A stretch of 64,000 nt of DNA, taken from NCBI RefSeq assembly GCF_963169125.1, contig NC_084793.1, forward strand, positions 137,618,297 through 137,682,296, read 5' to 3'. A program made the position numbers and the translations under genes. Positions 11,328 through 22,500 of the stretch are shown one piece after another; within the stretch, counting starts at the first letter, position 1, and every line of letters starts with the position of its first letter. The notes under the pieces were generated by a model. The model was not told where the DNA came from. It searched no databases and saw nothing but the letters and a program-made list of their open reading frames with translations. Origin of the DNA: Humulus lupulus (taxonomy: Eukaryota; Streptophyta; Magnoliopsida; Rosales; Cannabaceae).

Positions 11328-11882
11328 ATGCCTCCTGTTTTGAAAACTACTAAGAAACAACTACTCAAGGAGATCCGCGCAATACCCAAGGTCCAGCTTG
11401 AGGAGGATCCTTACGATTGGCAGATAGTGGTTTTGAAAACAACAAAGGTGGTTTGTGATCGCATCTAGGGGATCATAAACAAAAACGGAGCCTCGCTATT
11501 GCCCATAGAGCAATATTGGGTCTTAAGGGAAGCACTGTCGATGTACTCAGAGGCCCTTCATCAATTGGCTCGATCATGGAATGACGTTGAGCAAGATTAC
11601 TTGGAGTTTAGTACCATGGAGTTCCTAATTCGCGATTTTTTGGTAAATTATGATTTTAGTCGTCTGGAGCTGGTGTTAGTAAAGACGGATGACGGGGAAA
11701 TAGAGGAGCATTTGGAAACGGTGCACAATGTGGAAGGAGAATTGGCCATTGAGGAAGTAATTTGAGCTATACAACGTTTGACAGCAAGGATGGAGATAAT
11801 GGTGAGCACTCCCGGCTATTTCCACATCCCGGATAACATTTTTGATTATAGTTCAGGGGACAAGTCCACCATTGAGGACTAG
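11328..11882 (+). pseudogene. Unrecognised leader ORF of chromovirus B
   Basis: A 184-codon frame between primer site and gag, starting ATGCCTCCTG and ending GAGGACTAG. Two in-frame stops (TAG 11466-11468, TGA 11763-11765) break it. The product would be acidic and helix-rich: an N-terminal KTTKKQLLKEIRAIPK, a central EQYWVLREALSMYSEALHQL, and a C-terminal acidic part (DDGEIEEHLETVHNVEGE). I recognise no domain. The long frame, biased composition and collinear continuation across both stops suggest a once-translated leader protein rather than chance. It could instead be a 5' extension of gag; the 265-bp spacer (11883-12147) to the gag start has stops and argues against that. Confidence 0.5.
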
Positions 11883-12147
11883 AGTCCATTGCGTAATCGT
11901 TACATGGGGTGCTAATAAATAAGATGGGATATTTTCTAAGACCTTAAGGGATTTATGTTTTTGTCATTAAACACTTGTTGGAATTGTTAAAATTTTGGAA
12001 TAATTTGAAACATTTTGAATGCTATGGTTTATTTTGTTGAAAATTAAAGATGATGTGGTTTGAATGTATGACTTTGCAAATATCTATCAAACCATTATGC
12101 AATGTTCCTTCCTTATGATCTTCCTTTGATTGCCTTAGAATCTCATT
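11883..12147 (+). other. Spacer between leader ORF and gag in chromovirus B
   Basis: AT-rich sequence with no open frame of note. It ends just before the gag start codon at 12148. Confidence 0.5.
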
Positions 12148-13318
12148 ATGTATACTAGAGGAAGAGAAGGAAAGGGAAGAGGAAGAGGCAGAGGAAAGGG
12201 TGTCTCCACAAGGTTTGAAACCATGACGACCCCTGACGTAGAAATGGCACTAGTTCAACCTTCAACTCCAGCACCACCATCTGTGGACCTGGCCGTAGAG
12301 GTAGAAAGGTTAAGAGAACAATTGAGGTCGAGAGATAAGGAATTAGCACATGATAGACAAGCACCACAAACGTCCTAACGCCCCAAGTACCTCAAGTACC
12401 AGTGGCACAACCTCAGCCGGCAATACCACCACTTGCACCACTACCAGTAACCTATGGGTTCGAGCCAGTGTATGAACGTTTCAGAAAATCAAGCCCCACC
12501 AACCTTTGAAGGGAAAGTTGATCCAATGGTGGCAGAGGATTGGTTAAGGTCGGTTGAGGCTATCTTTGATCATATGGAGTTGAATGATCGCCAAAGGGTT
12601 TCTTGCGCAGTTTATATACTTAAGATGGATGCACGAATTTGGTAGGTGTAATTAAACAGACCCGTAACATGAATACCATGACTTGGGCAGAGTTTGTTCA
12701 GGCTTTTAGTAAGAAGTATTACAGTCCAGCTGTGCTAGAAACTAAGGTTGACGAGTTTGTAACTTTGGTACAAGGAAACCTATCTGCCACTGATTATGCA
12801 TAGAAGTTCGATCGATTGGGTAAATTTTCTCCTGAAGTGGTGCCAACTGAAACATTGCGAGTCCAAAGGTTCGTAAGGAGACTCAAACTGATGATCGTGA
12901 GGGACGATATGATGACTAGTGCTGAAGTGGTCAGTTATGCAGAAGTACTGGATAGAGCTCTTGAAGCTGAATATTTGGAAGAACAAATATGGAAGGATAA
13001 TGCCGCTAGAAGAGAGAACTATCGAAACAAGGGCTTCCACGAGGGCAACAAGAGAAAGGCTAATGAAGGGCAGAATAGTGGCACTGATAAAATACCTAGA
13101 CCTTCGGTGATGAATAACAACAATCACAACCCTCAGAACCATAGCAACCGTAACAATCGCTTCAATGACCGGAACTGTGGGAACCATCAAGGCAATCGAG
13201 TAGAGCATCCTATCTGTCCTAAATGCTCAAAAGACACCCAGGAGAATGCCAGGCCGGTACCAATAAATGTTTCAAGTGCGGCCAGACAGGACATTTAAGG
13301 AAGAATTGCCCACAATGG
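12148..13318 (+). pseudogene. Gag of chromovirus B
   Basis: Gag forms the retrotransposon particle and packages RNA. It starts with a basic Gly/Arg tract (RGREGKGRGRGRGKG), then a Pro-rich linker and a coiled coil (VERLREQLRSRDKEL). The core motif PPTFEGKVDPMVAEDWLRSVE follows from about 12490, then TWAEFVQAFSKKYYSP and VQRFVRRLKLMIV. A zinc knuckle CFKCGQTGHLRKNC (CX2CX4HX4C) lies near 13270-13310. Stops at 12376, 12643 and 12801 and several frame changes make it non-functional. The Asn-rich stretch before the knuckle is a composition feature, not a domain. Confidence 0.85.
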
Positions 13319-13828
13319 AAGGTGGGACAGAATAACAACAACAACCTGGTGCCAGCAAGGGTTTTCGCTTTAACTCAGAATGAAGCAGCCAATAGCAACA
13401 CTGTAGTTATAGGTCATCTCCCTATATTTGGTACGATGTGTAGAGTCTTAATTGATTCTAGAGCGACTCATTCTTATGTTTCCATGAATGTGATTGATAG
13501 ACTGAATATGCCTTATTAGATGTTTGAACATAACTTTAGTACATTGTTGCCATCAGGAGATATGATATTGTCAAATAAGTGGTTACCGTCAACACCTATA
13601 ACGGTAGAAGGCAGGGAGTGCCCAGCAGATCTTATAGAACTGAGTATACCAGATTATGATGTCATACTCAACATGGATTGGTTATCCAAACATGGGGCTA
13701 CGATAGACTATCGAAAGAAGACCGTAGAGTTCAGGCCAAAAGAAGGAGAGGTCTTTTCCTTTAGAGGTGAAGTAACGGGTTTTCAGACACTCATAATATC
13801 TGCACTAGAAGCACAAAATATGATGTAA
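13319..13828 (+). pseudogene. Aspartic protease of chromovirus B
   Basis: Protease that would cleave the Gag-Pol polyprotein. The active-site region reads VLIDSRATHSYVS at about 13445-13483; the usual DSGATHS has Gly replaced by Arg (codon AGA at 13460-13462, one base from GGA). Downstream are IPDYDVILNMDWLSKHGATIDY and a stop at 13517 between two pieces of the same domain. Losing the active-site Gly should abolish activity. Confidence 0.85.
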
Positions 13829-13840
13829 CATGGATGTTCA

Positions 13841-14449
13841 GTGTTCCTAGCCAGTGTGGTGGATAAGTCCAAGGAGTCAGAACTAAAGCTAGAAAATGTA
13901 CGTATTGTTTGTGAGTTCCTGGAGGTGTTTCCCGAGGAATTACCAAGATTACCCCCAGACAAAGAAATTGATTTTGTAATCAAGCTTGCACCAGAAATAG
14001 CATCGATCTCTAAAGCACCCCATCGAATGGCACCGACAGAATTAAAGGAACTTAAGAACCAGCTACAGGAGTTTTTGGATAAGGCGTTCATAAGACCTAG
14101 CCATTCACCATGGGGAGCACCAGTCCTATTTGTGAAAAAGAAGGGCGGGAGTATGAGGATGTGCATTGATTACTGAGAACTCAATAAAGTTACCATTAAG
14201 AATAAATATCCTTTGCCTAGGATAGACGACCTTTTTGATCAACTGCAAGGGGCAACAGTGTTCTCGAAGATTGATTTGCGATCCGGGTACCACTAGTTGA
14301 ATGTGAAAGAGGGAGACATTCCGAAAATGGCTTTTAGAACTCGCTATGGGCACTATGAATTCTTAGTGATGTCTTTTGGACTCATGAACGCCCCAGCAGC
14401 ATTTATGGATATGATGAACATGGTATTTAAGGATTTCTTGGAAACGTTT
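13841..14449 (+). pseudogene. Reverse transcriptase of chromovirus B, N-terminal part
   Basis: RT fingers and palm: [35 protein letters not shown], then [11 protein letters not shown] and [13 protein letters not shown]. In-frame stops follow MCIDY (14174) and RSGYH (14295). The domain is interrupted at 14450 by a solo LTR and continues at 16361; the frame agrees across the insertion when one CGTTT duplicate is removed. Confidence 0.9.
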
Positions 14450-14886
14450 TGTAGAGCCCAAGAACTTTACTTAGCTAATTGTTAGTAGTATTATAGTATG
14501 TTTACTATTATCTTTGTAACTGTGGATTTTTGGTTCAGACCGGGAATTATTTGGACACTCATAGTAGTACTTATAGATTTTCTAAGTTTAATCTATAGTT
14601 TAAGAATATTAAGTATAACCTAAGGTTTGATTAATGTGACTGATATTAAGGATTATATTTATTATATTATAAGGTTTAGACATCAACCAATAGGATTTTA
14701 AGCACATGTTATGAATGGTAATTAAGGATTAAGTATTTTGGAGGATTAAATTAAATAAGGGTAAAGTTTGAATGATATAGGGTCAGTCAGCAGCTTTGAA
14801 TACGTTAAAGGCTTAGTCAAGGCTGTTTACTCCATTCAAACTTAGCTAAAAATGTGTAATTTTGTGTTTAAATATTCAGCGTGTGC

Positions 14887-15011
14887 CGATATATCGCAGC
14901 TATAGGGGGCGATATATCGCAGCACGTAGATACGGAAAACACGAGACGATGCACGGTCGCCTCGGGCATACTAGCCCAGGCGATATATCGCCTACAGGGG
15001 GCGATATATCG
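14887..15011. repeat. Four CGATATATCG palindromes in the solo LTR
   Basis: Perfect 10-bp palindromes at 14887-14896, 14910-14919, 14981-14990 and 15002-15011, arranged as two close pairs in similar G-rich contexts (GGGGGCGATATATCGC). They lie about 190-310 bp upstream of the TATA box. A transcription-factor site is possible but unproven. Confidence 0.8.
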
Positions 15012-15195
15012 CCTCCTTCAGCATAAATTCAAACTCTTTTGAATTCATTTCCTTTCAGCCATTCAAACTCCTTCAACAGTCCAGCATCTTTTGAACGAGT
15101 CTTCAGCCTCTGCTGAACGATTATTCAAATGATTTTCACCGAAAAAGCCATTATTTTTATTCAAGTAAAATCAAGATATTTTCATTCCCAAACTC

Positions 15196-15204
15196 TATAA
15201 ATAG
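15196..15204 (+). promoter_or_regulatory. TATA box of the solo LTR
   Basis: TATAAATAG within CTCTATAAATAGGACC, in the expected mid-LTR position upstream of the putative transcript start. Confidence 0.65.
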
Positions 15205-16360
15205 GACCTAGTACCCAGCCATTATTCACCATTTGCTCTAAGTTCAGAAGCTGCTAGTGTTAAGTGAGTGTGAGAGTGTAAACACTTGGTTTGGGAAAAA
15301 CTATAAGCTTAAACATCATAAGCTTATCAAACACTTTGGGAAGTGAGTTCTATAGTATTTCGGTGGAAGTTAGATTGATCTTGCAAATCTTTGAGGTAAA
15401 CCCGAAACTCTATTTCATTTATTTCATGTTATTTCCTTTCTCAAAACCTTCTACTCAGTCCCCTAACTTCATTCTTATTTTGGTTAGGGAATCCAAGTTC
15501 TTAAGCATATAAGTCGGTAAGTATGTTTTTTTATGGTTTAGTCTTTCCATCCTTTTCATTTCTTCTTCTTCTTTCAACTTACTCTTGTTCATTATGCTTT
15601 TAGGAGTGTTCCAAAAGTCCCAACTCAGTCCATTATATCCCGGTAACTTTGGTAAGGAAAATAGGCTAGAATCAATATGTTATGTGCTTATGTTATCTAT
15701 ATGTTTTATGTTATTAAATGTGTTATGATATGTATGTATGTTTGTAGGCTTGGGCATATGACCCATATGGCTAACAAGACCCCAAATGGGTTATGGGCAT
15801 ATGACCTACTTAGCTAGTAGGACCCCACTAATTCCATGGGCATATGCTTGTTTAGTCTATGGGACCCCAAGTAATAATGGCCATTATAATAAGTGTATGT
15901 TATATGTATTATGTTAAGTCTTTATGTTTCTTATGAAATTATGTATATGACTATGTGTTAGATTTTCCTTGCTGGGCATTAGGCTCATTCCTTTCTGTTT
16001 TATGTGCAGGAAAATAAGCTTTAGAGGCGGTAAGATTCGTGACGCTTGGAGGATGTGTATCGATGGTGAATGGAGTCAAGGGGCCGAGCGTTATTCGATT
16101 CGAGGATGTAGTTTCGGTTTTATGTCTTTTTACATGTATTTTCCGCACTAATTATGTAATGTCTTATTATTTTAAGTTATGTTTTTGTTTTAAAGACAAT
16201 GGGATCCCATATCCTTTTTGGTATTTACTTTGTAAGTAACTCTTATTTTTGTTAAGTTACTTAATAAAATTATGGTATTTTCACAAATGTAAGTTCTTTT
16301 AAGGATTTTATGTATAGTTTCGTTAATGGTCCAAATAGTCTAGATTAGTGGGTCATTACA

Positions 16361-17202
16361 CGTTTGTGGTAGTGTTCATAGATGATATCCTTATTTACTC
16401 GAAGACCAAGGAGGAGCACGAGGAGCATTTGAGGTTGACTCTGAACAAATTACGAGAACATCAGTTGTACGCCAAGTTCTCTAAATGTGAGTTTTGGCTG
16501 GAACAGGTAACTTTCCTAGGGCATATAGTGTCCAAGAATGGGATAGCAGTAAACCCATCGAAGATCGAGTCCATTAGAGACTGGCCCCAGCCAAAGAATG
16601 CCTCAGAAGTTCGAAGCTTCTTAGGATTAGTGGGTTACTATAGGAAGTTTGTCGAGGATTTCTCGAAGATCGCCACCCCATTGACCAACTTAACCTGCAA
16701 ACATCAGAAGTTTGCATGGACTGAAAAATGTGAAGAGAGCTTCCAGAACATGAAGGATAAGTTGATTTCTGTGCCTATCCTTTGTGTTCCCACTGAGGGC
16801 AGGAAATTTGTGGTGTATTGTGATGCATCAAAGAACGGCTTGGGATGCGTGTTGATGCAAGATGGGAAGGTGGTAGCTTATGCTTCCGGACAACTCAAGG
16901 ATTATGAGCAACGGTATCCCACACATGACCTTGAATTGGTAGCAGTAGTGTTCGCACTAAGGATATGGAGACATCACATGAACGGAGACAAGTGCAAGAT
17001 ATACACCGACCGCAAAATTCTGAAATACTTTTTCACGCAAAAGGAATTGAATATGAGGCAGCGAAGGTGGTTGGAATTAGTGAAAGGCTACACTTGTGAA
17101 ATTCTATACCACCCAGGCAAGGCCAATGTGGTTGCAGATGCTTTGAGTAGGCGGGGACATGGGAATTTCTCAGCACTACGCACAATAGAGATGCCTCTCT
17201 AG
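16361..17202 (+). pseudogene. Reverse transcriptase C-terminal part and RNase H of chromovirus B
   Basis: Continues RT after the solo LTR. The catalytic motif is [10 protein letters not shown] (about 16375-16404), followed by [17 protein letters not shown] and [18 protein letters not shown]. RNase H has [18 protein letters not shown], the acidic [17 protein letters not shown], and [11 protein letters not shown], ending [15 protein letters not shown]. The stretch is open throughout, so it is the best-preserved part of element B. In RNase H the usual DHKSL is DRKIL. Confidence 0.92.
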
Positions 17203-17301
17203 AAAGAGATCATAAATGCTGGCATTGAAATTGTGATGGGAAGTTTGGCAAACCTCACATTGAAATCCTCCCTACTAGAAAAAATTTGAGAAGGATAGAA
17301 A

Positions 17302-18428
17302 TTGGACGAAGCCTTAGTGAAACAAGAGGCTTTGGTACAAGAAGGTGGCAGCAACGATTTCACAATGTCTAATGGTGGATTGCTGAGGTACAAGGATAGG
17401 ATTTGTGTGCTTGACAATGTTGAAATTAAGGAAAGTATTATGAAAGAAGCACACCCAACACCTTATTCCTTACACCCAGGGTCCACGAAAATGTACCAAG
17501 ACCTTAAGGCGTTATATTGGTGGCATGGAATGAAGAGAGATATTGCTGATTTTGTTGCTAGATGTTTGACATGCCAGCAAGTCAAAGCAGAACACCAAAG
17601 GTCAGCAGGGTTGCTTCAACCACTCTACATTCCTGAATGGAAATATGAGGATATAGCAATGGATTTTGTGGTAGGGTTACCCAGAACCGCAAAGCAGCAC
17701 AACTCTGTGTGGGTAATAGTAGATAGACTCATTAAGTCTGCCCATTTTCTGCCAGTCAAGACCACATACTCGGCGGACCAATATGCCGAATTGTATGTTA
17801 GTGAGATAGTGAGACTTCATGGGGTGCCAAAGTCGATAATTTCTGATCGAGGGTCAGTTTTCACATCGAACTTTTGGAAAGGGCTACAGAGAGCTATGGG
17901 ATCGAGACTAAAGTTTAGCATTGCGTTTCATCCTTAAACCGATGGGCAGTCTGAGAGGACTATACAGATTTTAGAGAACATGTTGAGGTGCTGTGATTTG
18001 GACTTTTCAGAGTCATGGAACCGATACTTACCCCTAATGGAGTTCTCTTATAATAACAGTTACCAATCTACTATTGGGATGGCTCCCTATGAGATGCTTT
18101 ATGGGTGTAAGTGTAGATTTCCTTTGCACTGGGATGAAGTTGGGGAGAAGCAGATTTTAGGCCCTGAGGTAGTTAGGGAAGCCAGTGAGGCGATCGAGAA
18201 GATTTTCCAAAGGATGCTTACCGCGTAGAGTAGGCAAAAGAGCTACGCTGACCTTAAGAAAAGGGACATCGAGTTTTCAGTGGGCGAGCTTGTTTTCTTG
18301 AAAGTCTCGCCAATGAAAGGTATTATGTGCTTTGGAAAGAAAGGGAAGTTAAGCCCTAGATATATAGGTCCATTTGAGATTTTGGACAGAGTTGGGCAAG
18401 TTGCATACTGTTTGGCACTGCCCCCAGC
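17302..18428 (+). pseudogene. Integrase of chromovirus B
   Basis: HHCC zinc region (HPGSTKMYQDLK, then CLTCQQVK), then the core: Asp in VIVDRLIKSAHF, Asp in IISDRGSVFTS and Glu in TDGQSERTIQ. A stop (TAA 17935-17937) replaces the Gln codon just before TDGQSERT. A second stop (TAG 18226) is followed by in-frame C-terminal sequence (DIEFSVGELVFLKVSP, then GKLSPRYIGPFEIL). The coding region stops abruptly where the deletion into the 3' LTR begins, before any chromodomain. Confidence 0.9.
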
Positions 18429-18867
18429 ATGAATGTGAATGTGTTTAGTTGTGATTTACTTGTTTGTTGTTTGTGCTTCCTTACTGGGCTTTTAGCTCAC
18501 CCCTTACTTTCCCTTCCAGGTAGCAAATAGGTTTCTCTATGGCACGCGTGGTGATGTGGGGAGTTCTATCGTCATGGTGTGTATGACATTGGGGCATCCT
18601 ATGGACGAGAAACGATCAATTTAAACGCCATTTTCTTTTAATAATGTTGTGTTAATTTGGACTTTCTAAACTTATTAGTGGGACTTGAACTTTGGTTGTT
18701 TTAAGAACTTTGCATGAAAACATCTATTTTTCTTTTTAAACTATTGGGCCCAAATTGTATGTTTTTAGCATGACTTTATTGGGATTTTTATAATAAGTGG
18801 CTTTTCTCTTATGAACCTATGAATATGTGAATGTTTTATAAAGCACTAGATTAGGGCATTTTTTACA
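18429..18867 (+). repeat. Truncated 3' LTR of chromovirus B
   Basis: 439 bp matching 10730-11167 of the 5' LTR, from ATGAATGTGAATGTG to the terminal TTTTACA. It is followed directly by the target duplication ATACG. The left part of the LTR and its polypurine tract are deleted. Confidence 0.9.
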
Positions 18868-18872
18868 ATACG

Positions 18873-19406
18873 TCCTACAAAAAGAATTTAAGAAAATAAA
18901 TAAATTATTAAAAATTATAAAATAATTTTTTTTATGTAAAAATGATATTATAAAATACATATACAAACATAAATATACCATGATACGAGCATATACAACT
19001 TTCTTATCTTCTAGGGGAATTTTGGCCTAACCACTGCACTAAAGTGGAGCATGATGGCGTACTTTTACACCAACAATGTTCGCAAATGTATTGGCATGTG
19101 CCCCATGAACTCAAAGTTCACCTTTTTTTATAGGAAATTTTTAACTTACTTGTATCTTCCTTTAATAAATGTCTATCACCATCTCCACGAGTAGGGCCAC
19201 GATTTCTCTTCTTTGATTCTGTACAATAATTATAATATTAATTGTAATCAAAAATATTTTCATAAATTTTTAATGTACATATTATCATAAATCATACATG
19301 AACACTTTGTACCTTCTAAGGATTCATATGTTTCATCATTTAGTGGTATTGTTGATTCATCATTTGGAGAACATGACAAAGGAGATGGAGACTTCTTATT
19401 TGACAT
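18873..19406 (-). pseudogene. CACTA gene 2, first exons
   Basis: Start codon at 19406; exon 1 (19406-19313) encodes MSNKKSPSPLSCSPNDES and ends at a GT donor. Exon 2 (19218 to about 19153) joins in phase and gives KKRNRGPTRGDGDRHLL, a motif typical of the N terminus of Ptta/En/Spm-type proteins. A third piece (about 19120-19020) reads ANTFANIVGVKVRHHAPL and has stops. Just before the chromovirus, TTTTTGTAG (minus strand) forms a splice acceptor, and the next exon starts with five bases (the duplicated target) here and continues at 7532. Only 97 bp separate it from the TNP2 gene end. Confidence 0.75.
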
Positions 19407-19503
19407 GATTAAAGAGCTAAGAATATGTAACTAGTATTAGCACATAATAAATTTGCACAATAAAAAATTTACAAAAAAATAATAATAATAACACACTTTG
19501 TGA

Positions 19504-22500
19504 TTAATCACTTTCATCACTCAAAATTGTTTCTTCGAAATCATTAAGTAAAGCTTCTTCATCAGCATCATCAATGTTTATTTCGTTTTGAACTTGATCA
19601 TTATGATCTATTAGAAGATCATTGAACAATCCACCATCACATTCTATATCTACAATATCACCTCGAGTAAGATTAGCATCACTTGTTGTTGAATCAAAAT
19701 TTACGTCAATGTCATTCGATGATTCTTCTTGATATGCTTCAGAATTGATGATAGTGGGATCTTCATCATCAACTTCACCATCCTCTGGCTTTGATGGTAT
19801 GTCCCAGATGTGACGATGATTTACTTTCTGCACCACTTTCCAATCTTTATTATTTTTAAGATCGCCCAAATAAAAAACTGAACTTACTTGATTGGCAATA
19901 ACAAATGGTTCATCTTCAAACCATTTTGAGCTGGTGTTTATACTAGCAAAATGATATTCAATGTACATTCTATTTTCAATTTCATTGGTATTGTACCAAG
20001 AACATTTGAACAATATAACTTTGTTCCAATATAGATAATGAACTTCCCAAATTTCATCAACGACACCGTAAAAATCACATATTTTTCCATCATATTCAGC
20101 TTCAACCTTAATACAATAGTTTTGAGTTAAATGTTTTTTGTCTCGACTTTTTGTATGGTATCGAACTCCATTAACAATACAACCAGCATATGTACAAACC
20201 AAATAATCTAGTTGCATTGCATAAAATCTTCTTGTGCTTCACCAGATGATGTTTCATTCATTTTTTTTATCTGTGATCACAATAACATATTGTAAATGTA
20301 AGATGAAGGCGCATAATAAATTTAAAATATCAAACAGAGATATTTTAAAACTTACTTTATTTTCAAACCAAGTTGAAAATTCATTCTTTTGCACTTGATC
20401 AATATCCAAAATTCCTTACGATTGTAAGAATAATCTATGTTCACTGTTTTCATAATAAGCACTTGAAAGATTAATTTTATGCTAATACATAAATGTGTTA
20501 GAATTAGGAAAATAAAAAGCAATAAACTTGCGTTAAGTATGGTTCTAACTCAGGACAATTATTTAAAATGTACCATTGTACTTGGTTTCGTTGATCTTGA
20601 GTCAATGTGATAGATGATTGTCTTCCAAATGGTCTTGTAGGCACATTCAATATAGATATGGTGATTGTTTTCTAATTCCAAGGTGTTTAGGACTATGATC
20701 TGGAAGATTAAAGCGCGTTTCTATTCCACGAAGATACATTGAATATAAATTTAATGCCTCAGTAATAACGTATCCTTAAGCAATGGAACCTTCAGGTCGG
20801 GCTTTGTTCTTTACATATTTTTTCAAATGACCTAATTCCCTGGAAATTATTATGTTCTTAATAAATAGTAATAAAAATATTGTCTTCATTGATTATAAAA
20901 TAATTTAACCAGGAATTTATATTACCTTTCAATCAAATACATCCATCCCATTTGTATTGGACCGCCTAACTTAGCTTCTAATGGCAGGTGCACCGCAAGA
21001 TGTATCATCACATCGAAGAAAGTAGGAGGAAAAAGACTTTCTAATTTACATAGCATGAACACAATGCCCTTTTACAATTCGTCTAAGTCTTTAACATATA
21101 GTGTCCTCGCACATAGCTTTTTGAAGAATAATGACAACTCAGCAATTACATCCATCACTTTCTTTTTCAAATATGGTCTTAGTCCAATAGGTAACAACCT
21201 TTGTAATAAGATATGACAATCATGACTTTTCAACCCAAATAATTTCCTATCCTTCATATTAACATTTCGAGAAATATTTCCTGCATATCCATCAGGAAAT
21301 TTTACAGACTTTATAAACATACAAAATTCTTGTCGTTCCTTCGCTAATAACGTATAACATGCTGTTGGTTTCAACCGTTATTCCCCTTCTTTTTCATGTG
21401 TAGCTGCTTGCGAATATTTAAGTCTTGTAAATCAAGTCTTGCATTTTCAGTATCTTTAGACTTCCCAAAGATACTAAATATTGTACCAACCACACTATCA
21501 CATATATTTTTCTCAATATGCATCACATCCATGTTATGTCTTAGTTTTAATTTAGGCCAATATTCCAACTCCCAAAATATACTTTTTCGCTTCCAGTTCG
21601 TTTTGTTTTCATAACATGCATCGTTCATTTGTTGCTTATCGTCCTTAATGATCTTATTATTTTTACCTGGCCTACATTTCCACACACCTTTTAATTTATC
21701 TAAGATTTCATCTCCTGTTAAAATTCTTGGAGGCAAACGTCTTTCAGTTGTACCATCATACTCTCTATCATTGCGCCATTCGTGATTCGGACACAAATAT
21801 CGACAATGATCCATAAAACATATTTTTCTTCTTCTTCGAAATGAAGATGTGTCATCCTGACAAACAGGACAAGCCTTATGCCCTTGAGTGTTATACCTAG
21901 ATACAGTACCATATGCTGGAAAATCATTTGTCATCCATAATACTGCAACACGCATGGTAAAATATTATTTATTGATAATATCAAAAGTACGCACACCATT
22001 TTCCCATAGTTACTTAAGCTCATCGATCAAAGGTTCTAAATAGACATCTATGTCTTTACTTAGAGAACGACGTCCTGGAATTAGTAATGCCATCATTAAG
22101 AATTCTTGTTTCATACATCTCCATGGTGGCATATTATATGGCATTAGCAACACTGGCCACATGCTGTACGAGTTTGATAAATCACCAAATGGATTGAACC
22201 CATCTGTTGCAAATCCCAACCTAACATTTCTAGATTCTTTTGCAAAATCAGGATATTGTCTATCAAAATCATTCCAAACCTCTACATTTGCTGGGTGTCT
22301 AAGTACACCTTCAATATCAACACGGTCTTCCATATGCCACCTCATATTAGATGATGTATGGTGAGACATAAAAAGCCTTTGCAAACGTGGAGTTATAGGA
22401 AAATATTCCATCTTTTTGTTCGGGATCTTCTTACCTTTAGGTCCTTGGAATTTGTATCGTTCATGACCACATATAGGACATCTTTCACTATTTTTATTCT

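Larger units (their letters stand above)
14450..16360 (+). mobile_element. Solo LTR inserted in the RT of chromovirus B
   Basis: 1911 bp, starting TGTAGAGCCC and ending GGTCATTACA, flanked by the 5-bp duplication CGTTT (14445-14449 and 16361-16365). There is no internal coding region, so it is an LTR left by recombination between the two LTRs of an inserted element. It has a TATA box (15196), four CGATATATCG palindromes and three copies of a GGGCATATGACC...GGACCCC unit (15753-15866). Probably Ty3/gypsy by its size and terminal bases. It is the fourth level of nesting here. Confidence 0.9.
7533..18867 (+). mobile_element. Chromovirus-type Ty3/gypsy element B
   Basis: Plus-strand LTR retrotransposon flanked by the 5-bp duplication ATACG (7528-7532 and 18868-18872). 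Order: 5' LTR of 3.6 kb, initiator-Met tRNA primer site, a leader ORF, gag, protease, RT, RNase H, integrase, then a truncated 3' LTR (439 bp). A deletion joins the end of integrase to position 10730 of the LTR, so the chromodomain region and about 3.2 kb of the 3' LTR are gone. Long LTRs and the RT/integrase motifs suggest the Tekay/Del chromovirus group. By eye the overlapping 438 bp of the two LTRs differ at roughly two to three dozen positions, so it is not a recent insertion. It interrupts CACTA gene 2 and is itself split by a solo LTR. Confidence 0.9.

Noticed and set aside
12780..13208. 142-codon minus-strand frame rich in Val and Ile
   Set aside because: Mirror of the gag gene of chromovirus B.
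19504..20217. Separate host gene encoding an acidic protein
   Set aside because: The sequence is the DUF4216-like C-terminal part of TNP2 and follows the rest of the transposase in order.
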